A stretch of DNA of 64,000 nucleotides from Enoplolaimus lenunculus. Taxonomy: Eukaryota > Nematoda > Enoplea > Enoplida > Thoracostomopsidae. The notes below the pieces were generated by a model. The model saw only the letters and a list, made by a program, of their open reading frames with translations. It was not told the DNA's origin and did not search any database. Location: positions 248,001 through 312,000 of the forward strand of contig JASANG010003765.1 in assembly GCA_030248215.1 (NCBI GenBank), read 5' to 3'. Below, piece after piece: positions 10,332 to 21,805 of the stretch (its first letter is position 1; each line of letters begins with the position of its first letter). The position numbers and the translations under genes were made by a program.

Positions 10332-13057
10332 CAGATTTCTTCCAATCTCAAATGCTTCGCTGCGCCAATATAGGCGAGAAATTTGAACGATTCTGTGTTA
10401 TCTTTTCAGAATCGAAGGCAGTGCACAGTAGGTTTGAAAACTTTCATCTGTTTAAAGCAAATTGGTGTTAATATTACAATTTGAGTTGAAAACTATTATA
10501 TATCTCATGACGCGGATGCTTTACCAGCTTTGAAATTTTCTGTTGTTATTTATGAGTCAAACACAATGCCATTTGAGCAACACGGCTGCGTGCTTTACAA
10601 TGTTTACATATCACACGCATCTTTTGTATTTCATAACTCCAAATTAATAGTTTGTTTTTATTCTCGCATCTGTGTTTCTGATTCCTGTGCCTGGTTAAAC
10701 TAACATGAATGGGTTTTGACACCACAGGTCGTTTAGGTTAACAATTTTCCAATAACTGTAGCGTTTTTAAATGTCGTTGAAGAAGTTGGAAAGCTTAAGA
10801 ATTTTTAATTTTATTAGCACGCGATTGTCGTTGAAGCGTAAACATCAGTTCAGTGTTAAAATATTTGATCCGGTACGTGAAAAAGTACCCACGCTTGGCC
10901 AAATGCAGATTTGGTTTCACATCGATCCCAGGTATTTTAGAAATTTATAACCGGTCAGTGTTAGTACTAGCAGCTATATTGCTTTCTATCTATATTGACT
11001 AGGCAACACGAATCCATGGTGGTATCTCTTGCAAGCTTGTAACCAGTAACTGTAGACAGTGTAGGGCGATTTACAGGTGAAGCAAGTTCAAGAGGTTTTT
11101 TCGCAGAATTCATTTACTGCTGTCAATTTTTCAGCCAGGAGAGATGCGCAAAGACATTCGTAGCAGGGATGGTGCTTCAGCCTTTTCCCCATCGCGGGAA
11201 CGGTTGCTGCGGACCTCATCTTTTTGTTTGTTTCGTGTTAAGGTGTTTGAGTGGGCGGTAGAGTTGCGATAAACTTTTGATTTTTTTGCTGTATGATGTG
11301 GACAACGCAAATTTCTTTCCACCATATATACAACCTCGCAGTTGATAATTTTATTGTTCGACAATAAGGATCAGAAGCATTAGGATTGTGCGATACTTTA
11401 CTAGTGCTGCACGACGCCGTGCGGCGCTGTCCGTCTCCGAACAGCGAATCGCGTCGCGCATAGCTCATCCGTTACTGCCTTTATCGGCTAAACGCTGAGG
11501 ATATTAGATCAAGATATACGTCGGATTCTCCAATAGCACCTGAAATGTTTGGTTTTATTTGTCCACAAAAAACGAGTCGGGGAGATTTTATTATATTTTA
11601 CCAAAAATACAATTGCTATTGTTTTTTATTAATCCAACGATTTGACATTCGGCGATATATCCTTTAGGCTAAATAAATCTATATACTAAATTTTGGAATA
11701 ATGGGCGTTTTTGCCTAAGGGCCTTCAATGAAAACCAACGTCAGTATTGTCGCTTGGGTCAATAAAATAGCATTGGTGTAGTTTAGGTTTAACGGAAATA
11801 TGTTTAAGGGTTGTACAATGCGCTATACCTACTTGTCGTCCGGCGCAGTCCGTAACCATATGGTCGGCGCGGACAGCACCGGACGGCACCGAAATAATTA
11901 AAAATTATAGCGCAACCATTAATTTGACAATAAATTTTTGCGTATAAGTCTTTTAAAATTTTTGATGAGGTGCATAGAGAGTCTGGTTGTTATTTGTGGT
12001 TCGATTTTGCATTATACAGTGGCGTATCGAGGAAGTTAAAATCCCAAAGCTTGAGGTTTTAGCCAATGAATGAAAGCAGATTGGAAGTTCGCGCCTTCTT
12101 TGTACCCATATCGGCATGCGCCTGGTTTTATGATACCTCAATCTGAATATCAGTTGTAACATCGCTCTTACGCTAAACATACCATATCAAATAAAATAGG
12201 TCAAAATTTTAAAGATTGCTTTTATGGTAAATTTGTCACTTCCGATTCCGATTTGATTTTTTGACAACAAATTTTTTGGCATTTTTAAATGGAGTACATC
12301 TAAATCGTAGACGATTTTATTTTGTTATTCGAAATTCAAAATTCGACGGGCCCGCAACCACGGGGGAGGGGGTGCCGCCCACTGTACAAGCACTTGGGCC
12401 CCCTATGGCCGAACATATTTTGAACTGCAGTTATATAGAATTCTGTGTTAGAGGAATTTTGCTTGTTCTCGCGGGAAATGTTCTTGCCTACTTTACTAAC
12501 CAAATTTCTGGTTGCGAGCTTTCGTTGGGTTATTTAGTTTTTCTTAATAGATTTTGCACCAGCTGGTTGCTCTTCGTTGTGCGCAAAGGATTTGTGCCTT
12601 GAAATCAATCACGCGAAGTATTGCTGCCGGTAAGGTCCCTTGGGGTTTATGTGGAACATGTTCTATTTAAGAACATTTTTCTTCTGAGGTAAAACACTCG
12701 GCGGATACTGTTGTTTCGCGCAAATCGCAAATGTTTCTTTGGGCCCTAAACAGGTATTTCTAGCGAGTCATAAAAGGTAGAGTGGTAACATGCCACCGAA
12801 AACGGTTGTACGCAGTGGGGGATATGTCGTCAGACACTTCTATAAACAATCGAAAATAGGCACTTAATGACTGTTGAATACCCGCAAATGTCAGAAACTT
12901 TTTCGTTTGCTACGCTCATTGACAAAACACTTAAACACGTAATGATCCCCTTCGCAATCAAAATCAAATTCAACATTCTTTTAACTTTTATGCTCACATA
13001 TCCGTTTTCCGTCCGGTTACCACTCGTTTACAATTTGTTTATAGTTAATACTCGCTA
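10332..13057. other. Intergenic, only weak coding signals
   Basis: A plus-strand frame from ATG at 10771 (about 56 codons, basic N-terminus) and a GC-richer segment after an AG at about 11134 could be exons, but I recognise no protein and cannot fix the splice. GC-rich words at 11405-11460 and 11830-11895 resemble the block at 31482-31645 and are probably repeat-derived. A CAGTGGCGTA-type terminus lies at about 12018. Confidence 0.3.
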
Positions 13058-13775
13058 AAGCACTATTTACACATGCATGTTTTTGCAGCAAAAATTGCAC
13101 ATGCAACTTTCATGTGCAACTTTTATGATAAAACAGCTTTCAAGTTTTTGTAGCTGCAAATTGTTCACTGGAATTTATGTTACTTAATTTAATTCGCACG
13201 TGTAAATGCAGTTGAATATCGCTTGAATTTCTTGTATATTTACATTTTGATAGGTACCCGGAAACTGTAGCGCTTTTTTGAAATAATTCAAACTTTTTGA
13301 ATTAATGCAACGATCTTGAATTAATTCGAATATCAAACTTGTTTGATATTTAGCAGTCAACATCGATGGTGACTGGGCTAGTATTACATGTGTTGGGAAA
13401 TATATAAATTAAAATTCTAGGACTTGAAAGCATTTTCAACTAAAGAAATTACGTGTAAAGCCTCTTTCGAGCATGAATGTTTCCTGTACATGAACCTGCC
13501 TACGGCATTTTCAGCTGCAAATTTGATGAATATGTGCTAGGAGTCAATTCATATACATGAATAGCTGTGGAAGTCAAACAATTCTTCATCATTGACTGAA
13601 CTAATAATTTATACTTTGTGTTGGTATTTTTAACTGGAAATTATTAATATAAATTCATGTCAAGTTTCAGAATTAAAATATTTCTTTGCAAATACATGCA
13701 GTTGCAAGTAAAACTCGTTGCAAGTTGCAGCTGCTAGTTCTCGCTGCAAAAGTTTGCACGTGTGAATAGGACTTA
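13058..13775. mobile_element. ~715-bp TIR element with long imperfect ends
   Basis: The left end reads roughly TATTTACACATGCATG followed by TTTTTGCAGC. The right end is the inverse (GCTGCAAAAG followed by TTTGCACGTGTGAATAG). The interior is AT-rich with repeated 'ttgcaagt' and 'catgtgcaac' words and no open frame. It is interpreted as a non-autonomous DNA element; boundaries are approximate. Confidence 0.5.
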
Positions 13776-16578
13776 AATCAAAGCAGATTTTTAAAATTTT
13801 GTTCGAGTTGTATCATTAAAGTTTACAAAAATTTATCTTTCAATATGTTAGAAACATTTCACAGTTCTGATAATAGAGTATACATTTGGAATTTTATAGA
13901 TACACTGAGTTTTATTCTATGTTTTTGATATACCAATTCATGTTTTATGCGGGAGTTTTATTACCGAATACTCATCTGTATTTAGAGTTTTGCTAGATAC
14001 TTACATGGCCGACCACTAAAATAAACATGTGGTCTATTTTTTGCACCGCCCTCATGCGGTGAGTCCTGTATTCGCTAGTGGTATAGCAAAGACTTATACA
14101 TGTGTTATAAATTCTGAAGGATTTTATTTTCAGTGAAATTATTGCTGCAAATTCTTAACTAAAATTTTTACGCATCTGAGATGTGCGATACAGCTTATAA
14201 AGTTTTTGCAAGTGTAAATTTAATCTAACGAAAAGAATTAGGAAAACAGTCAATACATATAGAGGTCCAATATTTTTGCCTTCCCATTTAATCTTAGCTG
14301 ACTAAATGATTATTGAACAAATGTTGCAACCTACAATATGATGCATCGACAGTTATCACTTGGTTTTCGTTTTTAGCTCCGCTTTTAACAAACTATTAAA
14401 GTTCTGTTTGTCAGTCTAGGTAGGAACCGGGTCATCAGACCCTTTTACTAACAGATGAAAAAGCGTTGCGGGTATCGAACTCTCAGCCATCGGATTTTCA
14501 GCTAAAAGTTTTAGAATCGAAATCTAGGCAAGATTTAAAATATTAAATTGGTGATAAATGTTTTTAGCTTGTTCGGTGATGTTCAGTGGCCGGTCGACTG
14601 GTTCTTGGCCGGTGCACAACACTAGCTAGGAGACTTATATCCTCGCGCTTTCCTGCTCCTGGATAAAACCTCTGATCACCGAGGTAGGGTGACATCTCGC
14701 GCCGGGTTGAATCGTGGATTCGGTGCCATATTAAGACTGCGTTTAAAGAAATTTTTGGAAAGCACAGTCATCGACAAAGTCAGAAAAAGAGCGAAAACGG
14801 TGCCCGCACCGTTCATATTCGAACTTCAGAAACTTTCCATACATTGGTGAAATCATAAGTGACTTCTCCAAGTGCGAATCTATGACAGTCTCTGGGCTGT
14901 AAATTTTGTTTCGTACTTTTGGTACAGTTTGTTTCACTAAAATGTATCACTTTAAGCTCTGGTGTATCACTGACACTGAAGCTTTTTGGTTTCGGTGTCC
15001 GTAACCACGGCCATTCCAAATTAGCTGGTCTACGCATAATATTGTGGAGGTTGTTTTCGTCAACTGGGCCAAAAATGTGCCCAAAGAGCTGCTAAGAGCC
15101 AGTCAACCTTGCGCATAAGCAGAAGACTTCTTAGATTATTGTTATTGGTTGTCACAGGTTTTGATGTATGTAAACCTGTGGCATAGATTGCGAAACTGGA
15201 CCGTATAATATTAATATGTCAGCTACATTTGGTTCTGTCGATGTGTCAACAGATAACGTAATAAATTCTCTGAACATTCAATAATTTAGTTTACGTTAGT
15301 TAAAATTTCATTTCCGGCCAGGTGCAAGGCAGAGCGACAGCGTTCATTAGGGTAGATACTGTTAACACAAAGACTGAAAGATGAATACGAACATCTAATA
15401 GGTGCTGCACGCAATTGAAACGTTTTAGATACCTTTGGAACCGTGTTCAATTGATCGAGATGGGTTATGATATTTAAAAAAATTGCAATTACCACCTACA
15501 CGCAAATGCATATCATGAGTTAAGCGGGCTTTGAGGCCGTCTTGTTTCATGGGTTCCTAAATATAAAGGATCTAATCAAAATATGGGTGAAAATAGATTT
15601 CTTGTTTATTTTAAAACTCCGTTACAAAGTAACTGTTTACCTTTACATTGAACGTCGACTTCATCGCAACGTTTTACACTTTAATATCGCAATAAAGCGA
15701 AGTAAAGTTTCAGCCAACACAGATTATGGAAGCAGACGCAAAAAAAATTCATAAACAGAACGCAGTAAAGACCCTGACGTAAATCTTTGAAATAAAAACA
15801 AAATTCAACGAAACTACAAAATCGTAAAAACCAACTAGGAAAGAGGTTTGCCAAGTAACCGCCGGTTGCGCTGGCAATTTTGCGTACAACAATTTCCAGC
15901 ATTGTGATAACGTTTAGGAATGTTTAGTTGAAAATTATATACAATCTTTGTATGTATATGAGGTGTTTTGTACTAATACCAATTTTAAACTATTTCGAAA
16001 ACGTTGTTGTTGCTGCTTATGTTCACAGTAGCCGTGATGGAGCTGAATGGGAAGCAGACGTAATTTCTGTTGCCTAAACTGAGGTGTAATCATGCTCACA
16101 GTATTTTTTCCGGTGTATCCTATTTACCTGATTTTAAAATAATTGCGTATATATTATATATTTTAAATTTGCAGGTTTTGCTTCATCAACATTTCCAGCT
16201 GAATAAAACACGTTTGTTTTGAACTAAAGTTCTAATTAAATTTATGCAATAATGAGACTGCAAAACCTATTGGCAGATCTTGGCTAAACTCAAACCGACA
16301 AAATTTGCTGCCAGCCAGCTGCCAGATGTGATTTTTTAGACATCTTGCACGTTTGCAGGTGTACGATTACTTGTCTTTTCAACTTTTTTGCTTTTCCGTT
16401 TTCTTCCGAAAAAAGGAGAAAAACTGTTTTTCCGGTCGATTCAAATTTTCTGAAAAATCAAATATCTTGACGAACGCGCGAAATTTTTCAGTAATACCGT
16501 ATGTATTTAAATAAGACGATAAGGTTATAATTAATCAATGGCTACTAAATTTTTTAATTCCAACCTTAACGAATAACG
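13776..16578. other. Upstream region of the KCTD gene with dispersed repeats
   Basis: A B-box-like word (GTTCGATACCC on the minus strand) near 14480 suggests a SINE remnant. The segment at about 14896-14950 recurs inverted at about 25545-25612. The 500 bp immediately upstream of the gene (about 15990-16450) resembles 45750-46540 at low identity, so the proximal upstream sequence is partly repeat-derived. No TATA box or other promoter element is convincing. Confidence 0.35.
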
Positions 16579-19500
16579 ATGCCATCAACTGAAATAGTTG
16601 AGTTAAACATTGGCGGTCATCGCTTTGAAACGACTAAAGCGACACTTCAGAAGTCGCCGTTTCTGGCATTTTTGATGAACAAAAACGAGTACAACGGTTA
16701 GTTTTGGGTTTCATAAATATGCGCACTGGCGGAACTAGCCATTTTAACGGTTGAGGCCCTGCGATATTGAGCTAAATTCCGAGAACAAAACGAGCGAGAA
16801 GCCAAATGCAATTTTAATGCTAAATCTGGACCCAAAATATTAGTATTAATCGATGTTACAAGGCCTGGGACTGGTTTTCTACACACTTCTTGCTGTCACA
16901 TGTGTTTATGCGTTATGCTGTGGGCGTTTTTGCGCTGCTTTGCGTGAGAAGTTTGGTTAAAAATTTGGGTCAATGTAAAAAACAGGGGCGGAACAGCATT
17001 ATAAGCATATTCCTAAACCTAAGCCTAGCCTAAGCGTAAGAATGAGCATATTGCTAAGTATAAGCCTAAGCCTAAGCCTAAGCCAAGCAAAAAAATTAGT
17101 CGAAAGCTTAAGCTTATTCTAGGTATTGCAGTCCCACAGAAAACGTTCCGTCCCGGATATTTATATGCGCCGAAATTAGCAACCAAAATTATATTGTTTC
17201 AAATTGCCGATGAAAATTATAAAGTAGATTTGGAAACAGCTAATGTATTAGGAAATAGTTTTAAAAATTCCACACACCAACGGCCACCTCATGCAGTAGA
17301 AATTTAAACATCAGCTGCGAATATTCCCACTGTCTACAACTGATTATATACACATGCAAAATAGGCATTTCTGAGACATTTTGTTGCTTGGCTACCAGAC
17401 TAATGTATGCCGTCGGGGCTTCAGACAAATTCTAGTTAGATCGGAACCGTAAGCAGGCCTCCAACCCGCGTTGCGTTTTACCGCGGAAATTTTATTTTTT
17501 ACCCGCGTGTATGCCCGCGCAAAATTCCTTTACTGGTTACCCGTCTTTACCCGCGCAAAATTCTTTACCGTTATCAATTTCACTTGCCCTTATTTTTTCT
17601 TCTACGTTCAATAGAATTGTGTAATTTTACAGTGCATGTATGTTACTCACTCGATTTACGTTACTAAAAACTCTAGCAGTATTTTTCAAAACAAACCATT
17701 AAGTAAAAAATGTTACACCGGACAATATTGCACATTACACCTACCATCGTTAAAACTGGCTTGTTTCCCGATAGATGATTAATTAATCAAAACATTCTTG
17801 TCAGTATAAAATTGGTATATTTTAGAGCACATAAATCACACTTTTCTTTACGGTTTTGTCACAATTTGTTTAAGACCTCTTTCAGAAAGCTGTAGACATA
17901 TTGTTCCCAGTCAAAGAAAAGTATAAACTCCATAGGAACGCGAAGAATATGAGCAAATGGAATAAGATATATTGTTGCTGCCATTCTAAAAGCCACCAAT
18001 ATTTTTCGATATTAGCACCACCATTTCAGGAGTGTAATACTCATTTTTCTGCTCATACGGTAAAAATCGTTTAAAATTTCAAGTTTTTCTATGTTATCTG
18101 GTTTCAACTTTGTTATGAAAATTTTAGCGCTAAAGAATCACAAATTTTTATCTGCGCTTTGAAATTCTTTATCCGTGACATTTTCTTACACGTACTCGCG
18201 TTACCCGCGGGTAGCGTGCTGCTCTGATTAGCATGTCGACAAACTATGATTTGAAACTGGTTATATTGTGTCAGATGCCCTATTTGTTGATCGAGACGGA
18301 ACTCATTTTCGTGTTGTGCTCAACTTTTTACGCGACGGCGCGCAAGTGGCGCTACCATGCGATGAGTGGGCGTTGCGCGAACTACAATGTGAATCTCGAT
18401 TCTATCAGCTGCCCGATTTGTACTCAATGATTGAAACGAAGCTGGGAATTTCTGCTGAATGTAGAGAGGTTGGTTGCAAGTCGACATGCAGAAGCGAAAC
18501 ATGTTATAGATTTAGTCGGATGGTAACAGCACTATTTTAGTCAGAAATGAAATGCACAAAGTTGGGCCCGCACATTACAGCTGAAAATGGGTTAAAATTC
18601 TGTTGGAGCCGGGGGTTAAGGATTAACGGGTTTCCCCATGGTCATTTTTCATTTCATCTGATATCTAATTTCACGCTGTAGCATTGGAACCCGAGGAGTC
18701 TATTATGTCGTGCAAAAAGGTTTGTTACATGCATACTTACGCGCTATACCAGTATATATACTGCTTTACGCCAAGAAAAAGGTTCAATTAGCCGAAGCAT
18801 AAACTTGTATATCGTTAGGTATACAGGCCAATTTATTGAACAGGACCGTAACAGTAGTGTAAACATATATATACCTAAGCTTAAGCTTAAACCTAAACCT
18901 AAGCGTAAGAAAGTGAGATCACACCTAAGTCTTAGCGTAACCCTAAGCTTATAAGCATGAAAAATAATCTATACATAGTTTAAGCTTGCTCTATTGCAGT
19001 CCTGCAGAAAAGCGTTCATCACCTGAAGCTTAAGCTTAGACCTAAACCTAAGCGTAAGAAAGTGAGATCACACCTAAGCCTTAGCGTAACCCTAAGCTTA
19101 TAAGCATGAAAAATAGTCTATACATAGTTTAAGCTTGCACTATTGCAGTCCTGCAGAAAAGCGTTCCTCAGCTGATCTTTACATGGCTCGGTTTATGCGA
19201 TCATTACAACTGCGGTGTATAGTTTTTGTCAACAAATTTTTACGTTGTGAACATTTCAGCGTCGGTCCGGCTTGCCTGGCTGCCGCTTAAACGCAGTTTC
19301 TTCACCTAGCTTAGTGTCTAACTCATCTTCAAACATGCCCTGGGAAGGTGCTAGAGTCAAATTGAAACCAATTGTCGCACAACAAACAGTTCTACTTAAA
19401 CAATTCGCCGCCCTTAACGCAGCGACCTACGGCAGCTTCACATACGTCAACGATGTTTCCGATCTGTCTAACTACACTAGCGGTCAGACAGACCGTGGAA

Positions 19501-19868
19501 AATTCTCACGCTATGCTGCCGCATCAATGACGTCATCAAACGGAACTGGTCAGTTGAATTCTACCGTGTCTGTGCAGCAAGCTACTTCAACAATGGATTC
19601 TGGATCAGTTGCGTTGACAATAAGTTCGGCAAAATGTCGAGAATGTTCGCGGCCTGTGGTACCAATGATTTCAAGCGACTGCTGGTCTCAGCTGAGCCGA
19701 GCTGAAGTGGCAGATTTGAAAGATCAGGCTGCTGGCGCCCGAGGCACAGTCCTGAGAGATGTTGACGGAGTTTGCCTTGAAGTACTCTGGGACGAGTATG
19801 GACAACATCATATTGCAAGTTATGCGTTGCATCGGTTGTCGTGGATAGCAAGCTGGCTGGGATATTGA
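16579..19868 (+). CDS. KCTD-type BTB/POZ protein, complete, three exons
   Basis: Exons are 16579-16696, 18275-18468 and 19260-19868, with donors GTTAGT and GTTGGT and acceptors ending CAG. The phases fit (1, then 0), giving about 306 aa. Residues 1-104 form a T1-type BTB/POZ domain: VELNIGGHRFETT at the start, SPFL, then LFVDRDGTHFRVVLNFLR and the C-terminal FYQLPDLYSMIE. This is the standard order in KCTD proteins (potassium-channel tetramerisation-domain family), many of which are Cullin-3 substrate adaptors that work as pentamers. The remaining ~200 residues are Ser/Thr-rich and then a short conserved-looking block (LRDVDGVCLEVLWDEYG); I cannot assign them to a KCTD subtype. Intron 1 holds two repeats and intron 2 one MITE. 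An AATAAA at 20224 may be the polyadenylation signal. The family call is strong; the subtype is unknown. Confidence 0.85.
16965..17173 (+). mobile_element. TTAGGC-rich MITE in KCTD intron 1
   Basis: Same family as 20966-21126. It has 'aacaggggcggaacag' at the left, then CCTAAG hexamers, then 'cccacagaaaacgttccgtc' and a right end near 'tatatgcgcc'. Boundaries are approximate. The orientation is the same as that of the host gene. Confidence 0.55.
17455..18232. mobile_element. Element with ACCCGCG-rich ends in KCTD intron 1
   Basis: The left part (about 17460-17580) repeats ACCCGCG and TTACCCG words, and the right part (about 18185-18225) has CTCGCGTTACCCGCGGGTAGCG, split here only for description. 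The middle 600 bp is plain AT-rich sequence. Related words occur at 5715-6045. It is probably a non-autonomous DNA element; the ends are uncertain. Confidence 0.4.
18829..19195 (+). mobile_element. TTAGGC-rich MITE with internal ~149-bp duplication, KCTD intron 2
   Basis: It starts near 'ggccaatttattgaacagg' and ends near 'gatctttacatggc'. The block around 'aagcgtaagaaagtgag' occurs at 18901 and again at 19050, a 149-bp direct duplication with few differences. The hexamer-rich interior is otherwise as in other copies. Confidence 0.55.
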
Positions 19869-20495
19869 AGTTGATGTTATAATCGTTTACAAAGTCATTT
19901 CATACATTTGCTTTGCATAATACAATCTAGTAATGGTCCCGAAAAACTAGATTAAAACCGCAGTGTTATAGAAAACTAACATTGACAAAAACTGTGAATG
20001 TCACGTAAACGACTGATATTTATTTTGCCAAATCCTAGGGAACCCGTACTGTTCGGTTATTCTGTGCTATGTGGACCACTATATTTCACTTATACGCCAT
20101 TTTCCTCTTGGACACCTTTTCTGATTTGAGTCACTACAGTTAGTTAAATATATAACAACCACAAGTATTATGTATTGCAAACCGAATTAGGACTTTTCCA
20201 CTTTGTAGGTATTTTTATTTTTAAATAAACTGTTATTTCATAAAAGAAAATATTCTTAAAACGCATTTTCGAGGCCAGGTTAAGCAGGACAGCTTTGAGT
20301 TTAGAAAACAATGAAACATGCTTGGAGTGCTACGAAAGGTGTAAATGGTCAAAGCTTTCTTGCCTGTCCCGTGCTTTACCCACGAAAGCTTGTCCACCTT
20401 TGCCACCGGGTCGTTTGCATCTCCGGTGCCAACATTGATACACTGGAGCTCAATGCTGGAACGTACAGTTGAATTAAATGTCTTTGTCCGTATTC
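19869..20495. other. 3' flank of the KCTD gene
   Basis: AT-rich sequence after the stop. An AATAAA at 20224-20229 is the only likely 3'-end signal. No other feature seen. Confidence 0.35.
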
Positions 20496-20811
20496 CAGGG
20501 TGCAACCAGAGGTGAAAAATACCGGAGCCGGAGCCGGAGAAGGAGGACATGGTGGTTAACTAATTAATTTTAGCCAATATCTGCATTATGTTGTTAATTT
20601 GTTAGATTTTACGCTAATTATCTGTGAATTTTCGGAAATTCTTTCCTGAAAATTACGACAAAAGTAAAACGAAACGCGTTGGAACAGATAAATTTTTGAA
20701 AATTATGCAAAAGTTTACTACCGAAATTGCCGGAACCTCCGGCAAAAATTCTATTGGAGCCGGAGGCCGATTTTCTGCCGGAGCCGGAGGCAAACCGCCG
20801 GTTGTACCCTG
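20496..20811. mobile_element. MITE with CAGGGTGCAACC ends and CCGGAGCC words
   Basis: It begins CAGGGTGCAACC and ends CCGGTTGTACCCTG, imperfect inverted repeats. Internally there are repeated 'ccggagccggag' and 'gccggaggc' words. Related copies are at about 36835-37168, and a left end is at 30026. No coding capacity. Confidence 0.6.
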
Positions 20812-20965
20812 CCGTATTCTATAGCGGGTACTGCGCTTATCACCAGATAGTGATGTTTCGCGTAACTTTTGAACTAAAGAATGATGCTGTCCAAAGTTCA
20901 GTACGTTTATAATTATACTTTAGTCTGCTTTCGTGTATGTTTGGTTCTTTCAGCATTAGCTTTTT

Positions 20966-21126
20966 GGCCCATGTATAAAACAGGGCCAAAACAGTAGTAT
21001 AAGCATATTCCTAGGCCTAAGCCTAAGCCTAAACCTAAGCCTAAGCAAAAAAACTAGTCTAACGCTTAAACGGACTCTATTATAGCCCCTCCGGAAAACG
21101 ACCCGGCCCTGTTCTATACATGGGCC
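20966..21126 (+). mobile_element. Type copy of the TTAGGC-rich MITE family (22-bp TIRs)
   Basis: The left end is GGCCCATGTATAAAACAGGG and the right end, inverted, is GGCCCATGTATAGAACAGGG, so the TIRs are nearly perfect. Inside is 'cagtagtataagcatattcc', then a run of CCTAAG hexamers (TTAGGC on the other strand), an AAAAAAACTAGTCT block, and a 3' arm. Total 161 bp. No transposase is present. Confidence 0.75.
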
Positions 21127-21410
21127 GCTTGTTTGAAGACCTATTACTAACTGGCGATAGTTGCGATTCACAGTTGACAATACCACTTTTGATTATTAGA
21201 GCACTGGCATAATAGATGGGACTTGTGTTCAGAGCTGTGTACTATTGATCTTAGCGAAACATTAGGTGCAAGCAACTTGTAATCGTTTAATTTAGATTAC
21301 TCTGCTGCTGTGAAAAATTACGGCAGCAAAGGTACTGGAATAGGTATTATTTATAAAGTGTTGTATGTAAACCTCGCTTTTTGTCAGCCAGAAATTTAAT
21401 TGACGGCCCA

Positions 21411-21537
21411 AGTAAAAATAAGGGGCGGGTCGTTTTTTCTGCGGGACTGCAATACAGTAAGCTTAAGCTTTAGGCTAATTTTTTGCTTAGGCTTACGCCT
21501 AGAAATATGCTTTTACTACTGTCACGGCCCTGTTCTA
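21411..21537 (-). mobile_element. TTAGGC-rich MITE, inverted copy
   Basis: Reverse orientation of the 20966-21126 element: it starts near 'ggcccaagtaaaaataagg', has TTAGGC-type hexamers (shorter run), and ends 'acggccctgttctata'. It lies close to the first copy, just downstream of the TMEM45-like gene. Confidence 0.55.
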
Positions 21538-21589
21538 TATATACATTGAACTAATTGACTAGCAGTAAATTTTCCAACCATATATATAG

Positions 21590-21640
21590 ATAGATATATA
21601 TATATATATATATAAATATATACAATATATATATATAACG
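21590..21640. repeat. AT dinucleotide microsatellite
   Basis: Alternating TA for about 50 bases with a few interruptions. Confidence 0.8.
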
Positions 21641-21760
21641 AATCCTGAACACTATGGTGCCAATCGGAGTTTAAGCCTAAGCCTAAGTTAAAGTGAATAA
21701 CTAACGCCTAAATCTGTTTTGAGGCTGGTGAAATTTTTCGTTTATATAACCAAAAGTATT

Positions 21761-21766
21761 TTTATT
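21761..21766 (-). terminator. Likely polyadenylation signal of the TMEM45-like gene
   Basis: AATAAA on the minus strand, 40 bases beyond the stop codon. Confidence 0.5.
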
Positions 21767-21805
21767 CAAACACACACATATAAAGCATTTATAATATATC
21801 TATAT

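Noticed and set aside
10771-11260. Mitochondrial-like N-terminal exon (basic, about 56 codons) plus an exon after 11134
   Set aside because: Several donor choices give different phases, no family is recognised, and frames of this length are common by chance.
12261-12602. 113-codon plus-strand frame
   Set aside because: It crosses a GC-rich patch that resembles degraded repeat ends; no domain or homologue recognised.
18840-19180. Interstitial telomere
   Set aside because: The hexamers are degenerate, lie inside elements with terminal inverted repeats and occur in many places, so they are part of the MITE.
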